Source of the DNA: Aquimarina sp. TRL1
Lineage (GTDB): Bacteria; Bacteroidota; Bacteroidia; Flavobacteriales; Flavobacteriaceae
NCBI RefSeq assembly: GCF_013365535.1
Contig: NZ_CP053590.1
Span: 3,524,501-3,588,500, forward strand
Direction of reading: 5' to 3'
Length of the DNA stretch: 64,000 bases
Each line of letters opens with the position of its first letter. The first letter of the stretch is position 1. The notes below the pieces were generated by a model that worked only from the letters and a program-made list of their open reading frames with translations, made no database searches and had not been told where the DNA came from. The translations under genes were made by a program, and so were the position numbers. Below are positions 42,312 to 51,638 of this stretch, one piece after another.

Positions 42312-43145
42312 TTAATTTATGGAAGCTGGTATCGGGGTTTTAGCCTTTTTCTGTTGGGTCTTTTTGTATAAGAGATATCCAAACACACCGATAAGAAAGA
42401 GATAAAAAATTACATAGATCGTGATACTAAGAGATTCGTTATTCGTTTCGGGAATTAATACAAAAAGACTACCAAAATGATTATTACTTGCGTGGAGAAT
42501 GGCTCCTATAAAGATGGAATATTTGTTATACCCCAAATAAGCAATAAGTATGGATTGACAGATTGCAGCTAAAGGAAATATAATAAAAGCTTCTGTGTAG
42601 GGATGTTCTGGGAAGACAAAGCCATTCAGAGCGATGGGCAAATGCCATAATCCCCATACAAGTCCCAGAGATAAAGAACCTTTTAGAGCCCCAAGTGCAT
42701 CAAATAAATGTTGTTGTAAATAACCTCTCCAGCCAATTTCTTCTCCCAGTACCAGAAAGACGGTAACAGGGTATCCAATGATGACTAATAGAGGATTAAC
42801 AGTAGACCAATCGGGGGAGCTTTTGGCATCCAGTGCAATTTGTACCCAGGTTATACCCCCAAAATAAAGAATAGGTATTAGAAAAGCCAGAAAGACATTT
42901 TTTAATTTTGGTTTGAAAAATTTTAGTTGTTTCCATTTTTCTTTTCCTTTTTTAGTAAAGATAAAGGCGATGGTTGCAGGTAGGATTCCGTAGATAAAAT
43001 GAATGACAGATGTAGCAATAAGGTTATCTGATTCAATAGCAGCCAATGAAGCAAAGCCACCTCCCCAGGAGATTAATAGTAACCAGAAAATGTACGTTTT
43101 TCCTTTTTGAAATGCCTGCTGTTTTTGAACAGTTGTCGTACTCAT
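42312..43145 (-). CDS. CPBP family intramembrane metalloprotease
   Basis: 277 residues from ATG 43145 (the frame opens at 43211, but MSTTTVQKQQAF gives the usual cytoplasmic start). About eight membrane segments. The CPBP/Abi motifs are present: LGEEIGWRGYLQ (EExxxR), GLVWGLWHLPIA (FxxxH-like) and ILHASNNHFG. Such proteases cleave membrane substrates or act in bacteriocin self-immunity; the role here is unknown. The preceding gene on this strand (AraC type) ends 86 bases upstream. Confidence 0.9.
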   Translation of the reverse strand: MSTTTVQKQQAFQKGKTYIFWLLLISWGGGFASLAAIESDNLIATSVIHFIYGILPATIAFIFTKKGKEKWKQLKFFKPKLKNVFLAFLIPILYFGGITWVQIALDAKSSPDWSTVNPLLVIIGYPVTVFLVLGEEIGWRGYLQQHLFDALGALKGSLSLGLVWGLWHLPIALNGFVFPEHPYTEAFIIFPLAAICQSILIAYLGYNKYSIFIGAILHASNNHFGSLFVLIPETNNESLSITIYVIFYLFLIGVFGYLLYKKTQQKKAKTPIPASIN

Positions 43146-43230
43146 AAATAAGTTGTTTTTCAGTTTTACGATGTGCAAATAAACTGATAAACAACAGCTG
43201 AGTCGTCTCATGGAAAGCAGTGAGACCTTT

Positions 43231-44343
43231 CTACACTTGTTTTTTGAATTGAATAGGAGTCATTCCAGTTTGTTTTTTGAAAACTCGGTTAAATGTAGCT
43301 TTAGAATTAAAGCCTGCTTCATATGCTATAGCCAGAAGAGTTAATTTTTCAGCATCTCCTTCCTTGACTTTTTTACAAAAGTACCGTACTCGGTGTGTAT
43401 TGACATATTCATAAAAATTAGTTTGCAGGCATTCATTTAATATATGGGATAATTTTTTATTAGATAATTCTAGAGTGACAGCAGTTTCTCGAAGTGACAA
43501 ATCTTGTTTTTTGAACAATTCCTGATCAGTAAATATTGTTTCTAATTTTTTTCGTGCTAGTATTAACTCTTCGGATTGGCAATCGATATGTACGATAGAA
43601 GTAGAAGAAGGGGGAGAAGTATCTTCTTCTGACAGTATAGAAGAAGGAAGAAATACTGTAGTTTGGTGGATGCCGTAGTAGCCTAAATACCATATCAGAG
43701 AAACGAGGTATAAAATCTGAAAGTAAATAACGAATTCCAATGAAGAGGTAAAAATACTGATAAGTAGCCCAGAGATAAGATCAATGATAAAAAAAAGAAA
43801 AAAACCTTTTACCCAAATAGCTAACCATTTCAAATCATTTTTATAAAGTGATGCGTAGTATTGTTTTACTTCCGATCTGGATTCTCGGAGAAGCTTGTAA
43901 CTTTTGAAAATATAAAAACCAAAATGGATAAGACCGATGCATGGGATACTATAAGAAATATTGTATTTAATATTTTGTCCCATATTGTTCATATGATACG
44001 CAGGAATACTACATAGGAGTATGGCTAGAAAAAAGGGGATAAGATGAGCTAAAATAACTTTTGCGCTAACTAATTTATGATAATAGATTGCTTTGATATA
44101 GAAAAATAACAATGTTCCCATAGCAAAAGGAATCACAATTCCTATGGGGAAAATAAAGAAGGAAATAGTATCATTTTCTAGATAAGAACTGCTGAGTGTG
44201 AGAAATAAGATCAGGTAACTAATAAGGAAATAACTAAGTACTTTGGGAGGAGTTCCGCTCTTCCATTTTCTACTTAAGAGTAATACTAAAAATAGCGTAA
44301 CGCTAATACCTGAGTAAATTAAAAACGTAATAATTTCTTCCAA
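43231..44343 (-). CDS. 7TM sensor AraC-family regulator
   Basis: 370 residues from a TTG start at 44343; a stop codon lies shortly upstream and no ATG precedes the first membrane helix. Seven membrane segments occupy residues 1-220. A linker follows, then an AraC/HTH_18 DNA-binding domain (about 265-370) with LSLRETAVTLELSNKKLSHI and IAYEAGFNSKATFNRVFKKQ. Such regulators are common in Flavobacteriia; the membrane part presumably senses a ligand. The CPBP protease gene downstream may be its target. Confidence 0.92.
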   Translation of the reverse strand: MEEIITFLIYSGISVTLFLVLLLSRKWKSGTPPKVLSYFLISYLILFLTLSSSYLENDTISFFIFPIGIVIPFAMGTLLFFYIKAIYYHKLVSAKVILAHLIPFFLAILLCSIPAYHMNNMGQNIKYNISYSIPCIGLIHFGFYIFKSYKLLRESRSEVKQYYASLYKNDLKWLAIWVKGFFLFFIIDLISGLLISIFTSSLEFVIYFQILYLVSLIWYLGYYGIHQTTVFLPSSILSEEDTSPPSSTSIVHIDCQSEELILARKKLETIFTDQELFKKQDLSLRETAVTLELSNKKLSHILNECLQTNFYEYVNTHRVRYFCKKVKEGDAEKLTLLAIAYEAGFNSKATFNRVFKKQTGMTPIQFKKQV

Positions 44344-44368
44344 AAAAAGAAGTTTTTGTCATGTTAGA

Positions 44369-45115
44369 TTATAGAGTTCCGTCAATTTTCAGCATTCTTC
44401 CCATTTCATCAAATTCAGCATTTATATATTTCCCGTTTTTCTGACCTTCTATTTTTGTGTCACTTATTTTGACAGGAATTTCTTTATCTATCATATAATG
44501 GAGAAGCGCATTTTTATGATGTATATCCATGGCACTAATGAGTTGTGGGAATACAGTTATCATTTTTTCCAGTGAATTTGTATCTACAGGAGGAATATCA
44601 GGGCTTTGTATTGTAACCACCATTGTTCCCTGTCCGTAATTTGCACAAAAATATGCATTGGCATTTGAGAGCCCACTAGCGATCAGTCCCATAGTATGTT
44701 CGAACCCTTCCTCTGCATAAAAATGTCCTTTAGTGAATTCTTCTACTTGGTGTTGTTCTCCAAATCGTTGTAATTGTAATGCATTTGTCAAAAGGTGCTG
44801 AGGAATCCCACTTTTTGTATTAGCCCATCCCCACATCCAGGAATAATCATTAAATGATAAAGAACCGATTACCTGAATTGGATAGCTAAGAGAACCGAAG
44901 GAAATGGATGCTGTATTCATGTCGATGTTCCAGGCACTTCCTCCGGTAAGATCATTAAAAATAGTTTGTTTTTCATAGGATAGCCCGGCATGCTGTTCCA
45001 GTAACTCGTTAACATTTTTGAAATCTTTCTTTAGCACCTGTCGAAATTCTGTATCCTGATCAGGAATACGATCTTTTGATGCATTTTTTCCAAACAATTT
45101 TTTGAAGATGCTCAT
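44369..45115 (-). CDS. DUF6882-like protein
   Basis: 248 residues, soluble, no signal peptide. The central region IGSLSFNDYSWMWGWAN and LQRFGEQHQVEEFT matches the pattern I associate with DUF6882 proteins (a strand with Ser-Trp-x-Trp-Ala-Asn followed by a helix). It opens with MSIFKKLFGKNASKD, a basic start seen in several uncharacterised proteins. Function unknown. It ends 25 bases before the AraC start on the same strand, so the two may be co-transcribed. Confidence 0.7.
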   Translation of the reverse strand: MSIFKKLFGKNASKDRIPDQDTEFRQVLKKDFKNVNELLEQHAGLSYEKQTIFNDLTGGSAWNIDMNTASISFGSLSYPIQVIGSLSFNDYSWMWGWANTKSGIPQHLLTNALQLQRFGEQHQVEEFTKGHFYAEEGFEHTMGLIASGLSNANAYFCANYGQGTMVVTIQSPDIPPVDTNSLEKMITVFPQLISAMDIHHKNALLHYMIDKEIPVKISDTKIEGQKNGKYINAEFDEMGRMLKIDGTL

Positions 45116-45615
45116 TATAAGTGTTTAATCATTGGGGTTTACATATTTCGAAGTCGCTCCCGAATTAAAATTATCTTTTTTGAACCCCAGAATAGTTACA
45201 TAGGAGTAGTTCTTTACATTGATGTATTTCCAAGGAATACTTAGAATGATTTGTTACTACAATTAGTTACGAAGATAAAAAAGTTATCGACTAATAAGGA
45301 AGCTTTTATATACTAAACTTACCTTAGACAGTAAAGAATAATCAGATTATCTGGATATATACTAAAGATTAGATTGAGGTACTGTATTTCAGAAGAATGT
45401 TTTCTCAATTTTGTTTACTAAAAATAGAAAGAGTTTATAACAGAAAGAAAAGGGAAAATGATTGATTGTAAGTGTGTTGCTTTGAGTTGTTATTAAGATA
45501 ACAAATATATTCCCTTCCCTTTCTGTATCTATAATTAGTTTTTATTACCTGATTGCCCAGATATAAATATTTTAAGACTTGCCCTGGAAGTAATATCCAT
45601 TTCTTATAAAAAATC
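45116..45615. other. 500-base gap with a long imperfect hairpin
   Basis: No credible gene is visible. Arms at 45441-45456 and 45510-45525 match in 14 of 16 bases (CAGAAAGaaAAGGGAA) and enclose a 53-base loop. A second pair (GGGGTT near 45140, AACCCC near 45185) lies close to the DUF6882 start. A minus-strand TATATTTG box (45502-45509) falls inside the hairpin. Confidence 0.5.
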
Positions 45616-46464
45616 TCATAAGTTTATATCAGATTTTTCCTTTTTTTTGATGACAAGATAGATTAATAGGATCTCTATAATCTCTGCAAACATAAGGATG
45701 ATATCTGCAATAAAAAATAAAATAACCGTCATTAAGAGAACTCCAGCTATTATCTCCAAAATTCCTGCGTATTTGGCAATGCTACTAATGTCATTTTGAA
45801 GTTTGAGAAGAGAAGCTCCAAAGAAAATTTTGATTCCTCCAAAAATGATTGCAGCAGCAACATAGGTGACTTTATCCAATTCTGAAGGGTGATATACGGT
45901 TAGCATTTCATACCCGATTAGACAGATAGTACATCCGGCATAGATATAGCTAATTGTTTTTAACCATTGATGATTAAATAATTCTCCTATAACAATAAAA
46001 CCACGTATAAAAAGTAATAGAGAAATGAGTAAGATTATTTTTATAAGAATATAGAAGGTCGTTCCAAGCAAGGATTGACTTCCGTCAAAGGTCATATATT
46101 CTGCAGCTACCTCAAAGAAGGAACAGATAAAATAGACGATACCGGCAAACCAGGCGATGTGTAATTGTTTGGTCTGATGATCAGAAATAGGAGTATGAAG
46201 GAGTGTATTCCTTTCTTGCAAGGGAGATGAAATACCAATTGTGTCTTTGGCATTTTTTGTGAAATTTTCAACAAAAGTACTCATATCCTGTTCTAAAGCG
46301 GCTAAAATAGCTTTTACGGTATAGGATCGGGGAGTGACCTCTCCATTTTCTATTCGCTGGATCGTTCTGACACTAATATTACATTTTTCGACCAACTCTT
46401 CCTGAGTTAATCCTTTTGATTTTCTTAATTCGGATATTTTTTTTCCTAATGCTGGTTGTTCCAT
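45616..46464 (-). CDS. XRE-family HTH regulator fused to membrane segments (copy 1)
   Basis: 282 residues. An XRE helix-turn-helix occupies residues 5-62 (KKISELRKSKGLTQEELVEK, then VSVRTIQRIENGEVTPRSYT-type recognition region). A linker follows, and then about six membrane segments from residue 95 to 270 with a basic acidic tail (IKKKEKSDINL). The same arrangement with a shorter membrane part is found in the protein at 51684-52220. DNA-binding membrane proteins of this kind are common in Flavobacteriia and of unknown role. Phased ACCCGTCATT repeats lie 292 bases upstream. Confidence 0.88.
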   Translation of the reverse strand: MEQPALGKKISELRKSKGLTQEELVEKCNISVRTIQRIENGEVTPRSYTVKAILAALEQDMSTFVENFTKNAKDTIGISSPLQERNTLLHTPISDHQTKQLHIAWFAGIVYFICSFFEVAAEYMTFDGSQSLLGTTFYILIKIILLISLLLFIRGFIVIGELFNHQWLKTISYIYAGCTICLIGYEMLTVYHPSELDKVTYVAAAIIFGGIKIFFGASLLKLQNDISSIAKYAGILEIIAGVLLMTVILFFIADIILMFAEIIEILLIYLVIKKKEKSDINL

Positions 46465-46888
46465 TTGTCGCCTTGTTTTTTTACTCAGAGGCTATTATTT
46501 TTACTCTTGTCACTGACGGTATAAGTGCGAGGAATTACTGAGATATCAATTTTTTGAGACTCAGTGTGGGATGAATCGCTTACCGATGAATCCATATGAT
46601 AGTAGAATTCATTTTTAAAAGTACGAATACGAATCAGTATTCAGAAATTTTACCTCTTACAACAAATAATAATTTTGCTGTTCGTTTTTTGTTAATTGTT
46701 CCGAGCAAAACTACTTTTTAGTTCGCTATTCTATACCGTCTTTATATGGAATTTTACCCGTCATTCACCCGTCATTTTGTTTTTATATGCTTGTATTTCA
46801 GTGTTTTTTTTAAAAAAGATCTCATTTTTTATTTTTAGAGTAACCTTACAGACCTTATATCACTTCTAATAAAAAACGGTGGTCGTTT
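46465..46888. other. Intergenic gap with phased direct repeats
   Basis: 424 bases without a credible gene. The notable element is the 11-base-period repeat at 46756-46776; a weak terminator for the M90 peptidase gene is at 46872-46890. Confidence 0.5.
46756..46776. repeat. Two ACCCGTCATT direct repeats at exact 11-base period
   Basis: ACCCGTCATT occurs at 46756-46765 and 46767-46776, one base apart and so on the same face of the helix. On the minus strand each unit is AATGACGGGT. They lie 292 bases upstream of the XRE-TM gene. TGACGG is close to the TGGCGG units of the repeats at 51639-51670, beside the other XRE-TM gene. Confidence 0.5.
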
Positions 46889-46890
46889 TT
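46872..46890. terminator. Short hairpin at the end of the M90 peptidase gene
   Basis: AAAAACG and CGTTTTT form a short stem with a GTGGT loop. The right arm overlaps the stop codon of the minus-strand peptidase gene (46889-46891). Stem is weak, so termination is uncertain. Confidence 0.4.
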
Positions 46891-47773
46891 ATAAAATATG
46901 ATACATTCCACAACATTTCTTAAACTTCTTTCCACTATTACAGGGGCAATCACTATTGCGACCGGTTTTTACCTTTTTTTTATTCAGATTCCGGGTACTC
47001 ATATCCTGATTAAATACTTGTTCTAATAAACGGTATAAATCAGGATGTTTTTTTGATAATAATTTAGGTCTTTCAAAAAAATACTCACTTGCTACGGAGA
47101 AAAACTCTGCCCGGTTGGTTCCTCCATAAGGGTTGATATCGGACGTACCTTCATAGATTTCGTCGATTTTTTTAGTAATGAGGTCTATCCAGGGAATTGA
47201 ATATTGTTTTTCCAGTAACAGAGAAGGGATTCCATCAATTATCCCATCTGTCTTATCAATTAAATGAACAAATTCATGAATTGCGGTATTCTTTTTATCT
47301 GATTCGTTTTTGAACCCGTGTTTTAATGCTTCCTGAGATAGAATCATTTTCCCTTCCATATAACCGGTACCGACCATTCCCAGAATATTTCTACCACTTC
47401 CTTCGGTAGCAAAGTCTCTGGAAAAAGCAGTGGGGTATATCAAAACTTCATTGATATTAGGATATCTCCAGTCATCAAAACCAAAAATAGGAATAATAGC
47501 ACTGGAGGCTACCAATACTTTATCGGTGGTATCAATTGAGGTACGAACTCCTATAATCTGACAGTTTAATAAAAATTCCTGAACTTTATATTCGAATCGC
47601 TGCTGTTCACTAGGAGATAATGAGGAATAAAAAGAAACGTATTCGATTAATATCTTTCTCCATGCATCCGGAAACGCCGTTTCAGGAAGCACCCATTTGA
47701 TCTTTTTTTTAGGGCGAAAAATAAAATAACTCCCAGCAGCAACAATGATACTAATGAATATAAAATGGGTCAT
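46889..47773 (-). CDS. M90 (MtfA-like) zinc peptidase with C-terminal SEC-C motif
   Basis: 294 residues. An N-terminal membrane anchor (3-20) is followed by an MtfA/glucose-regulated peptidase-like domain. The zinc site is HEFVH at 166-170 (AIHEFVHLIDK), with a downstream RAEFFSVASEYFFE supplying the third ligand. The last 25 residues are a SEC-C zinc motif (CPCNSGKKFKKCCG). MtfA of E. coli lacks a SEC-C tail, so this looks like a fusion that adds a nucleic acid- or protein-binding tag. Substrate unknown. Single gene. Confidence 0.9.
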   Translation of the reverse strand: MTHFIFISIIVAAGSYFIFRPKKKIKWVLPETAFPDAWRKILIEYVSFYSSLSPSEQQRFEYKVQEFLLNCQIIGVRTSIDTTDKVLVASSAIIPIFGFDDWRYPNINEVLIYPTAFSRDFATEGSGRNILGMVGTGYMEGKMILSQEALKHGFKNESDKKNTAIHEFVHLIDKTDGIIDGIPSLLLEKQYSIPWIDLITKKIDEIYEGTSDINPYGGTNRAEFFSVASEYFFERPKLLSKKHPDLYRLLEQVFNQDMSTRNLNKKKVKTGRNSDCPCNSGKKFKKCCGMYHIL

Positions 47774-48109
47774 TCGCAGGTATAAAATTATAAATGTTTA
47801 TATGTATGTATACAAAAGTCCTAAAAGGTTACTTATTCTTAAGAAGATTTATCATGTCAAAATTTTAAGTGAAAGGAAGAAACACTCTTGGGCAACTCTA
47901 TGAATATTCTGAAGAAGATCACTTATATTTTAGAAATAAGTTCTAAAACATTTACAAGCTTATTAATGAGTAAATGTATTATCTGTTGTTATCGAATATC
48001 GATATGATTGGTACTTATAACGATTTTTAGGAATAAAATTAAACGTTCATTGGTTGTATGATTTTAAAAATGAGTATCTTAATAACTCAATCTATGAATA
48101 TTTTTTATT
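47774..48109. other. Divergent intergenic region
   Basis: 336 bases between the M90 peptidase gene (minus) and the coiled-coil lipoprotein gene (plus). No gene or strong structure was seen; ATCGAATATCGAT near 47993 is a small imperfect palindrome. Promoters for both flanking genes must lie here. Confidence 0.45.
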
Positions 48110-48325
48110 ATGAGAAAAACACTTTTCACACTATTAGCCATGAGTTTCCTTTTTGTTGCTTGTGTAGACAAGAAAGCAGAGGAAGAAAAAAAGAAGGCTG
48201 CAGAGTTAAATCAGCAAATCGAGACCATTAACCAAGAAGCGGATCAGGTAAATCAGGAACTAGAATCCCTGGAGAAAGAAACACAAGATATTGATAATGC
48301 CATTAATGAACTAGATAACCTATAA
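48110..48325 (+). CDS. Small coiled-coil lipoprotein
   Basis: 71 residues. The signal FVACVDK gives a lipobox Cys near 18. Residues 24-71 are a continuous heptad-like helix of Glu, Gln, Lys and Asn with Leu/Ile at regular spacing (LNQQIETINQEADQVNQELE). Resembles Lpp-type murein lipoproteins in size and shape, but without a C-terminal Lys attachment site. It is nine bases before the next coiled-coil gene, so they form an operon. Confidence 0.7.
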   Translation: MRKTLFTLLAMSFLFVACVDKKAEEEKKKAAELNQQIETINQEADQVNQELESLEKETQDIDNAINELDNL

Positions 48326-48334
48326 ACAATACGT

Positions 48335-49027
48335 ATGAAACTGTCAAAATATTTCCTTATAGTACTATTAGTAACATTCGTTGGAACTACCTATGCTCAA
48401 AAGTCGGAAACAGTGATAAAAGAGCAGAAAGAAAAAGTCAAAAAACAACGAGAAGAAATGAAAGCGCACCGTAAAGAGGTGAAGCAGAAAAAGCAAGAAT
48501 TAAAAGAAAAAAAGGGAGAGATAAAAGAGGCAAAAAAAGAACTGAGAGAAGGAAGAAAAGCAATTTTAGGAGAACATAAAGAAAAAATGAAAGGAATGTC
48601 TCCAGAAGAAAGAAAGGCTTATATAGCGGCTAATCCTGAGTTAAAAGCAAAACTCTCAGAATACAAAGAAGCGACCAAAGAAAAAAGAGAAAAAATAAAA
48701 GAAAAGCGGGTTGCATTTAAGAATGAAAAAGCAAAAGTAGTACAGAGTAGTATTGATGGGAAGAAAGAAAAATTAGCTTTTTTAGAAGCACAAAGTGCTA
48801 AAGGGAAAGATAAGATTCAGAAAACCCGGGAGCGTCTGGCTACTCAAAAGGAAGCGGGTGAAATTACAGAAGAAGAATACAACGAAAAAATGGCAAAGGT
48901 AGCCCAGGTTGAAGCACGTGTTAAAAAACATGAGGAAAAAGTAACCAAGGTGAAGACGAGTCTTAAAAAGAGTGAAGAAAAGCTGGTAAAACTGGCTGCT
49001 CCAAAAGAAGAAAAAAAGGCGGATTAA
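48335..49027 (+). CDS. Secreted Lys/Glu-rich coiled-coil protein
   Basis: 230 residues. A signal peptide (1-22, TTYAQ) is followed by an almost wholly helical chain in which Lys and Glu make up roughly 45 percent (REEMKAHRKEVKQKKQELKE and so on). It is the partner of the small lipoprotein upstream. A single long coiled coil of this kind may act as an envelope spacer or binding rod. Function unknown. The terminator at 49061-49096 follows. Confidence 0.75.
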   Translation: MKLSKYFLIVLLVTFVGTTYAQKSETVIKEQKEKVKKQREEMKAHRKEVKQKKQELKEKKGEIKEAKKELREGRKAILGEHKEKMKGMSPEERKAYIAANPELKAKLSEYKEATKEKREKIKEKRVAFKNEKAKVVQSSIDGKKEKLAFLEAQSAKGKDKIQKTRERLATQKEAGEITEEEYNEKMAKVAQVEARVKKHEEKVTKVKTSLKKSEEKLVKLAAPKEEKKAD

Positions 49028-49060
49028 GAAGAACCGATGTCGATTTGATGTATAAATAAT

Positions 49061-49096
49061 ATATAAAAAGGAGGGATTCCCTCCTTTTTTATATAG
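49061..49096. terminator. Bidirectional terminator between convergent genes
   Basis: ATATAAAAAGGAGGG pairs with CCCTCCTTTTTTATAT (near-perfect, short loop). T-runs on both strands end both the coiled-coil gene (plus) and the nitrilase-like gene (minus). Confidence 0.88.
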
Positions 49097-49111
49097 TCTT
49101 AAGAGGTAATT

Positions 49112-49834
49112 TTATTTTTTGATGAGTTCCAGAGTATTCGTATCAAATATCAAAAGTCCTTCCGTATCACTGCTTAGCTCTTCTTTTCTATTTCCATAAG
49201 TGTCCCAGACAGCACTTTGCCCTACGCTATCAAAAGTATCACAACGTCCAATAGCATTAACCATTAATACAGGCATCGAATATTGAGTAGCAATTGTTGG
49301 ATAATGAATATATGCTTTCTCTAGTCCAGATTGCGATTTGGCAACACTAGCCATATAGATATCTGCATGTAGTGAAGTTACATTGATGGCGTGACTTGTT
49401 TGCAAAGACTCAAAGCAGATTGCAGGAGCTACTCTTACACCTTTTATAGTCAGTATAAGTTGTTTTTCTCCCGGAACAAAGAAAGGGAGTTCATCACTGT
49501 GCAATAATTGTTTTTTATAAGTCTGTTTAGGAGTATGTGGTTGTATGCAGATCATCCCTATATAAATGCCTGTTTCAGAACGAATAGGGAACCCAACACC
49601 TATGACAATAGCATTCATATCACTTAATTCTTGAAAAACTGTTAGCCTGGAATCATTCTGATCTCCGGCAAGTTCTTGTGCTAGATCTGGTTCATAACCG
49701 GTAAGAGATAGTTCTGGAAAGAAAATACAATCTGCTTTTTCTGAGATAGCGATACGAATCCATTTTTTATGATTCTCTATGTTATAAGCGATATCTCCTT
49801 TTTTAGCTTTGGTTTGTGCAATACAAATTCTCAT
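49112..49834 (-). CDS. Carbon-nitrogen hydrolase (nitrilase superfamily)
   Basis: 240 residues from ATG 49834; an earlier frame start at 49873 adds 13 residues that do not fit the family. The catalytic Glu-Lys-Cys triad is readable: Glu41 (FFPELSLTGYEP), Lys108 (TYKKQLLH) and Cys140 (PAICFES). Members hydrolyse amides or nitriles; the substrate cannot be told. Cytoplasmic, single gene. Confidence 0.9.
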   Translation of the reverse strand: MRICIAQTKAKKGDIAYNIENHKKWIRIAISEKADCIFFPELSLTGYEPDLAQELAGDQNDSRLTVFQELSDMNAIVIGVGFPIRSETGIYIGMICIQPHTPKQTYKKQLLHSDELPFFVPGEKQLILTIKGVRVAPAICFESLQTSHAINVTSLHADIYMASVAKSQSGLEKAYIHYPTIATQYSMPVLMVNAIGRCDTFDSVGQSAVWDTYGNRKEELSSDTEGLLIFDTNTLELIKK

Positions 49835-49901
49835 TAGTATATTTTGGCTAGTACGAGTATAAATGTAAATCATTTTTTGAATAGAAAAATAACCGATTCT
49901 T

Positions 49902-51578
49902 CTATTTTATTTTTTTGAACCAAACATTTCTGGTTCGGCCATTTGATATTTTTATACCTTCAATTATTCCTTTTTTGTTTCGTTTTACTTCTAAGCAATT
50001 TATAGGCCAGTCGGCAGAAAAAATATCATTATATAAAAGCATTAATTTTATTTTTCCATGTCGAATATGTTCGATATATAAGGTGTTGTCTTCTAGCGAG
50101 ATAGAATAGGTGGTTTTTAGTTCTTCACTATAATATGATCCGATATATTGAGCGAGGGAATTGGTTTTTAGTTTTTTTGAATGATAAGTAAAAACTGTAG
50201 CAGGTTCATTAGGAATGATTACAATCATTTTTTGATCATGTTTGTTTGTCATTTCGAACTGAACCTGGACATTTTCAGTATTTTCCATTAGGAAAGTATG
50301 TGTATTCAGGGGGAGCAAAGAATGTTCATTATTTGCTGATCTGTGGTATCTCAATGTATCATTTTTTATATAAATAGTTCGACCGTATTTTTCTGTGGGG
50401 TTCCAGTAAATTCCTTCGAATTTTGATAGTTGTTTTTTAGAGAGAGAGGTAAACTCGGGAGAGGTTACTGCTTTTTTATTCTCGATTACAGGGTGTTTTT
50501 TAGTATCTAACAGTAATTGGGAGATTATATCTGTTTTTGATAGAATGTCACTACCGCTATAGTTAGAAAGAATAACGATATGAATGTCTTCTTCAGGATA
50601 AGAACGAATGATAGCCCTGTAACCACCAACAAGACCTCCATGCTGAATCACTTTTCTGTTCAGATGATTTTCTACTCGAATTCCAAAACCATAGTTAGTA
50701 GAGGTTCCATTGTTTAGAACTCCTGTTACTAGGAGTTTAGTAAAGGAATTTTTCCACCGGGAAGAAGAAGATGTAAAATTTTTCAGCCATGTAATAAGAT
50801 CATTGGTAGTTGAGTATATATTCCCAGATCCGTAATATGCCCAATAGTCTAATGCTTGTTTGAAATCTTTATTTCCATAATAAGAGGTAGCAGTATTAGT
50901 ACATAGTGCATCATGCGAATCTTTGATATAAGTATTCTGCATTCCAAGTGGGGTAAAGATATTTTTTTTCATCCATGTACTAAAAGTAGAATGGCTGATA
51001 TTTTCAATGATTTTTGCTAATAATATATAACCGGTATTACAATATGAAAACTCTTCTCCAGGTAGATAATTAAGAGTTTTTTGTTTTTTTATAATCCGAT
51101 ATATATCATGAGTATTCATAACATCATTTTTTCTCCATCCGGCTAATGCAAGTAATCCGTGCAGGTCTCTAATACCGCTCGTATGATATAGCAGATGTTT
51201 GATTGTAATGGTTGTGCCCATATCTGGAAAATCAGGAAGGTGCTTTCTGATGTCATCATTGATGTTAAGTTTTTTTTGCTTTTCGAGAAGGATAATTCCG
51301 AGGGCAGTAAATTGTTTAGCGATAGATCCTATATTAAAAATAGTATTGATTTTATTAGGTACAGAATATTCGATAGAGGCCATTCCATATTCTTTAGAAA
51401 AAAGCAGGGTGTCTTTTCTAAAAATAGTCACAACACCTCCGGGGTGATGAGGTTCGTTCCAGCGGGAAAAAAGGGTGTCGATTTTTTTTATCTTATGTTG
51501 AGTGTTTTGACCATAACAGAAAGAGAGAGTAGCAGTAATGATGATTAGAAACATCATTATAGGGGTGTTTTTTTTCAT
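49902..51578 (-). CDS. Class C beta-lactamase-like serine hydrolase, secreted
   Basis: 558 residues from ATG 51578 (TTG 51605 is less likely). A signal peptide (about 1-23) precedes the serine hydrolase domain with Ser85-x-x-Lys88 (IGSIAKQF), a Tyr-Cys-Asn in FSYCNTGY in place of the usual Tyr-x-Asn, and HGGLVGGY near 305. The domain is followed by a C-terminal region (about 375-558) of beta strands resembling the DUF3471-type tail. It may be a D-Ala-D-Ala peptidase or esterase; beta-lactamase activity is unproven. Phased GCCGCC repeats lie about 60-90 bases upstream, after the XRE-TM gene. Confidence 0.9.
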   Translation of the reverse strand: MKKNTPIMMFLIIITATLSFCYGQNTQHKIKKIDTLFSRWNEPHHPGGVVTIFRKDTLLFSKEYGMASIEYSVPNKINTIFNIGSIAKQFTALGIILLEKQKKLNINDDIRKHLPDFPDMGTTITIKHLLYHTSGIRDLHGLLALAGWRKNDVMNTHDIYRIIKKQKTLNYLPGEEFSYCNTGYILLAKIIENISHSTFSTWMKKNIFTPLGMQNTYIKDSHDALCTNTATSYYGNKDFKQALDYWAYYGSGNIYSTTNDLITWLKNFTSSSSRWKNSFTKLLVTGVLNNGTSTNYGFGIRVENHLNRKVIQHGGLVGGYRAIIRSYPEEDIHIVILSNYSGSDILSKTDIISQLLLDTKKHPVIENKKAVTSPEFTSLSKKQLSKFEGIYWNPTEKYGRTIYIKNDTLRYHRSANNEHSLLPLNTHTFLMENTENVQVQFEMTNKHDQKMIVIIPNEPATVFTYHSKKLKTNSLAQYIGSYYSEELKTTYSISLEDNTLYIEHIRHGKIKLMLLYNDIFSADWPINCLEVKRNKKGIIEGIKISNGRTRNVWFKKIK

Positions 51579-51638
51579 GATTTTTCTTTTTTGTTTATGA
51601 AACAAAGGTCAGTAAGAGGAGAAAAAAAAGTATAAAAA

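Noticed and set aside
40133..43145. A bacteriocin self-immunity role for the CPBP protease and esterase
   Set aside because: No bacteriocin gene is adjacent; the Cys-rich peptide is 27 kb away, so a link would be guesswork.
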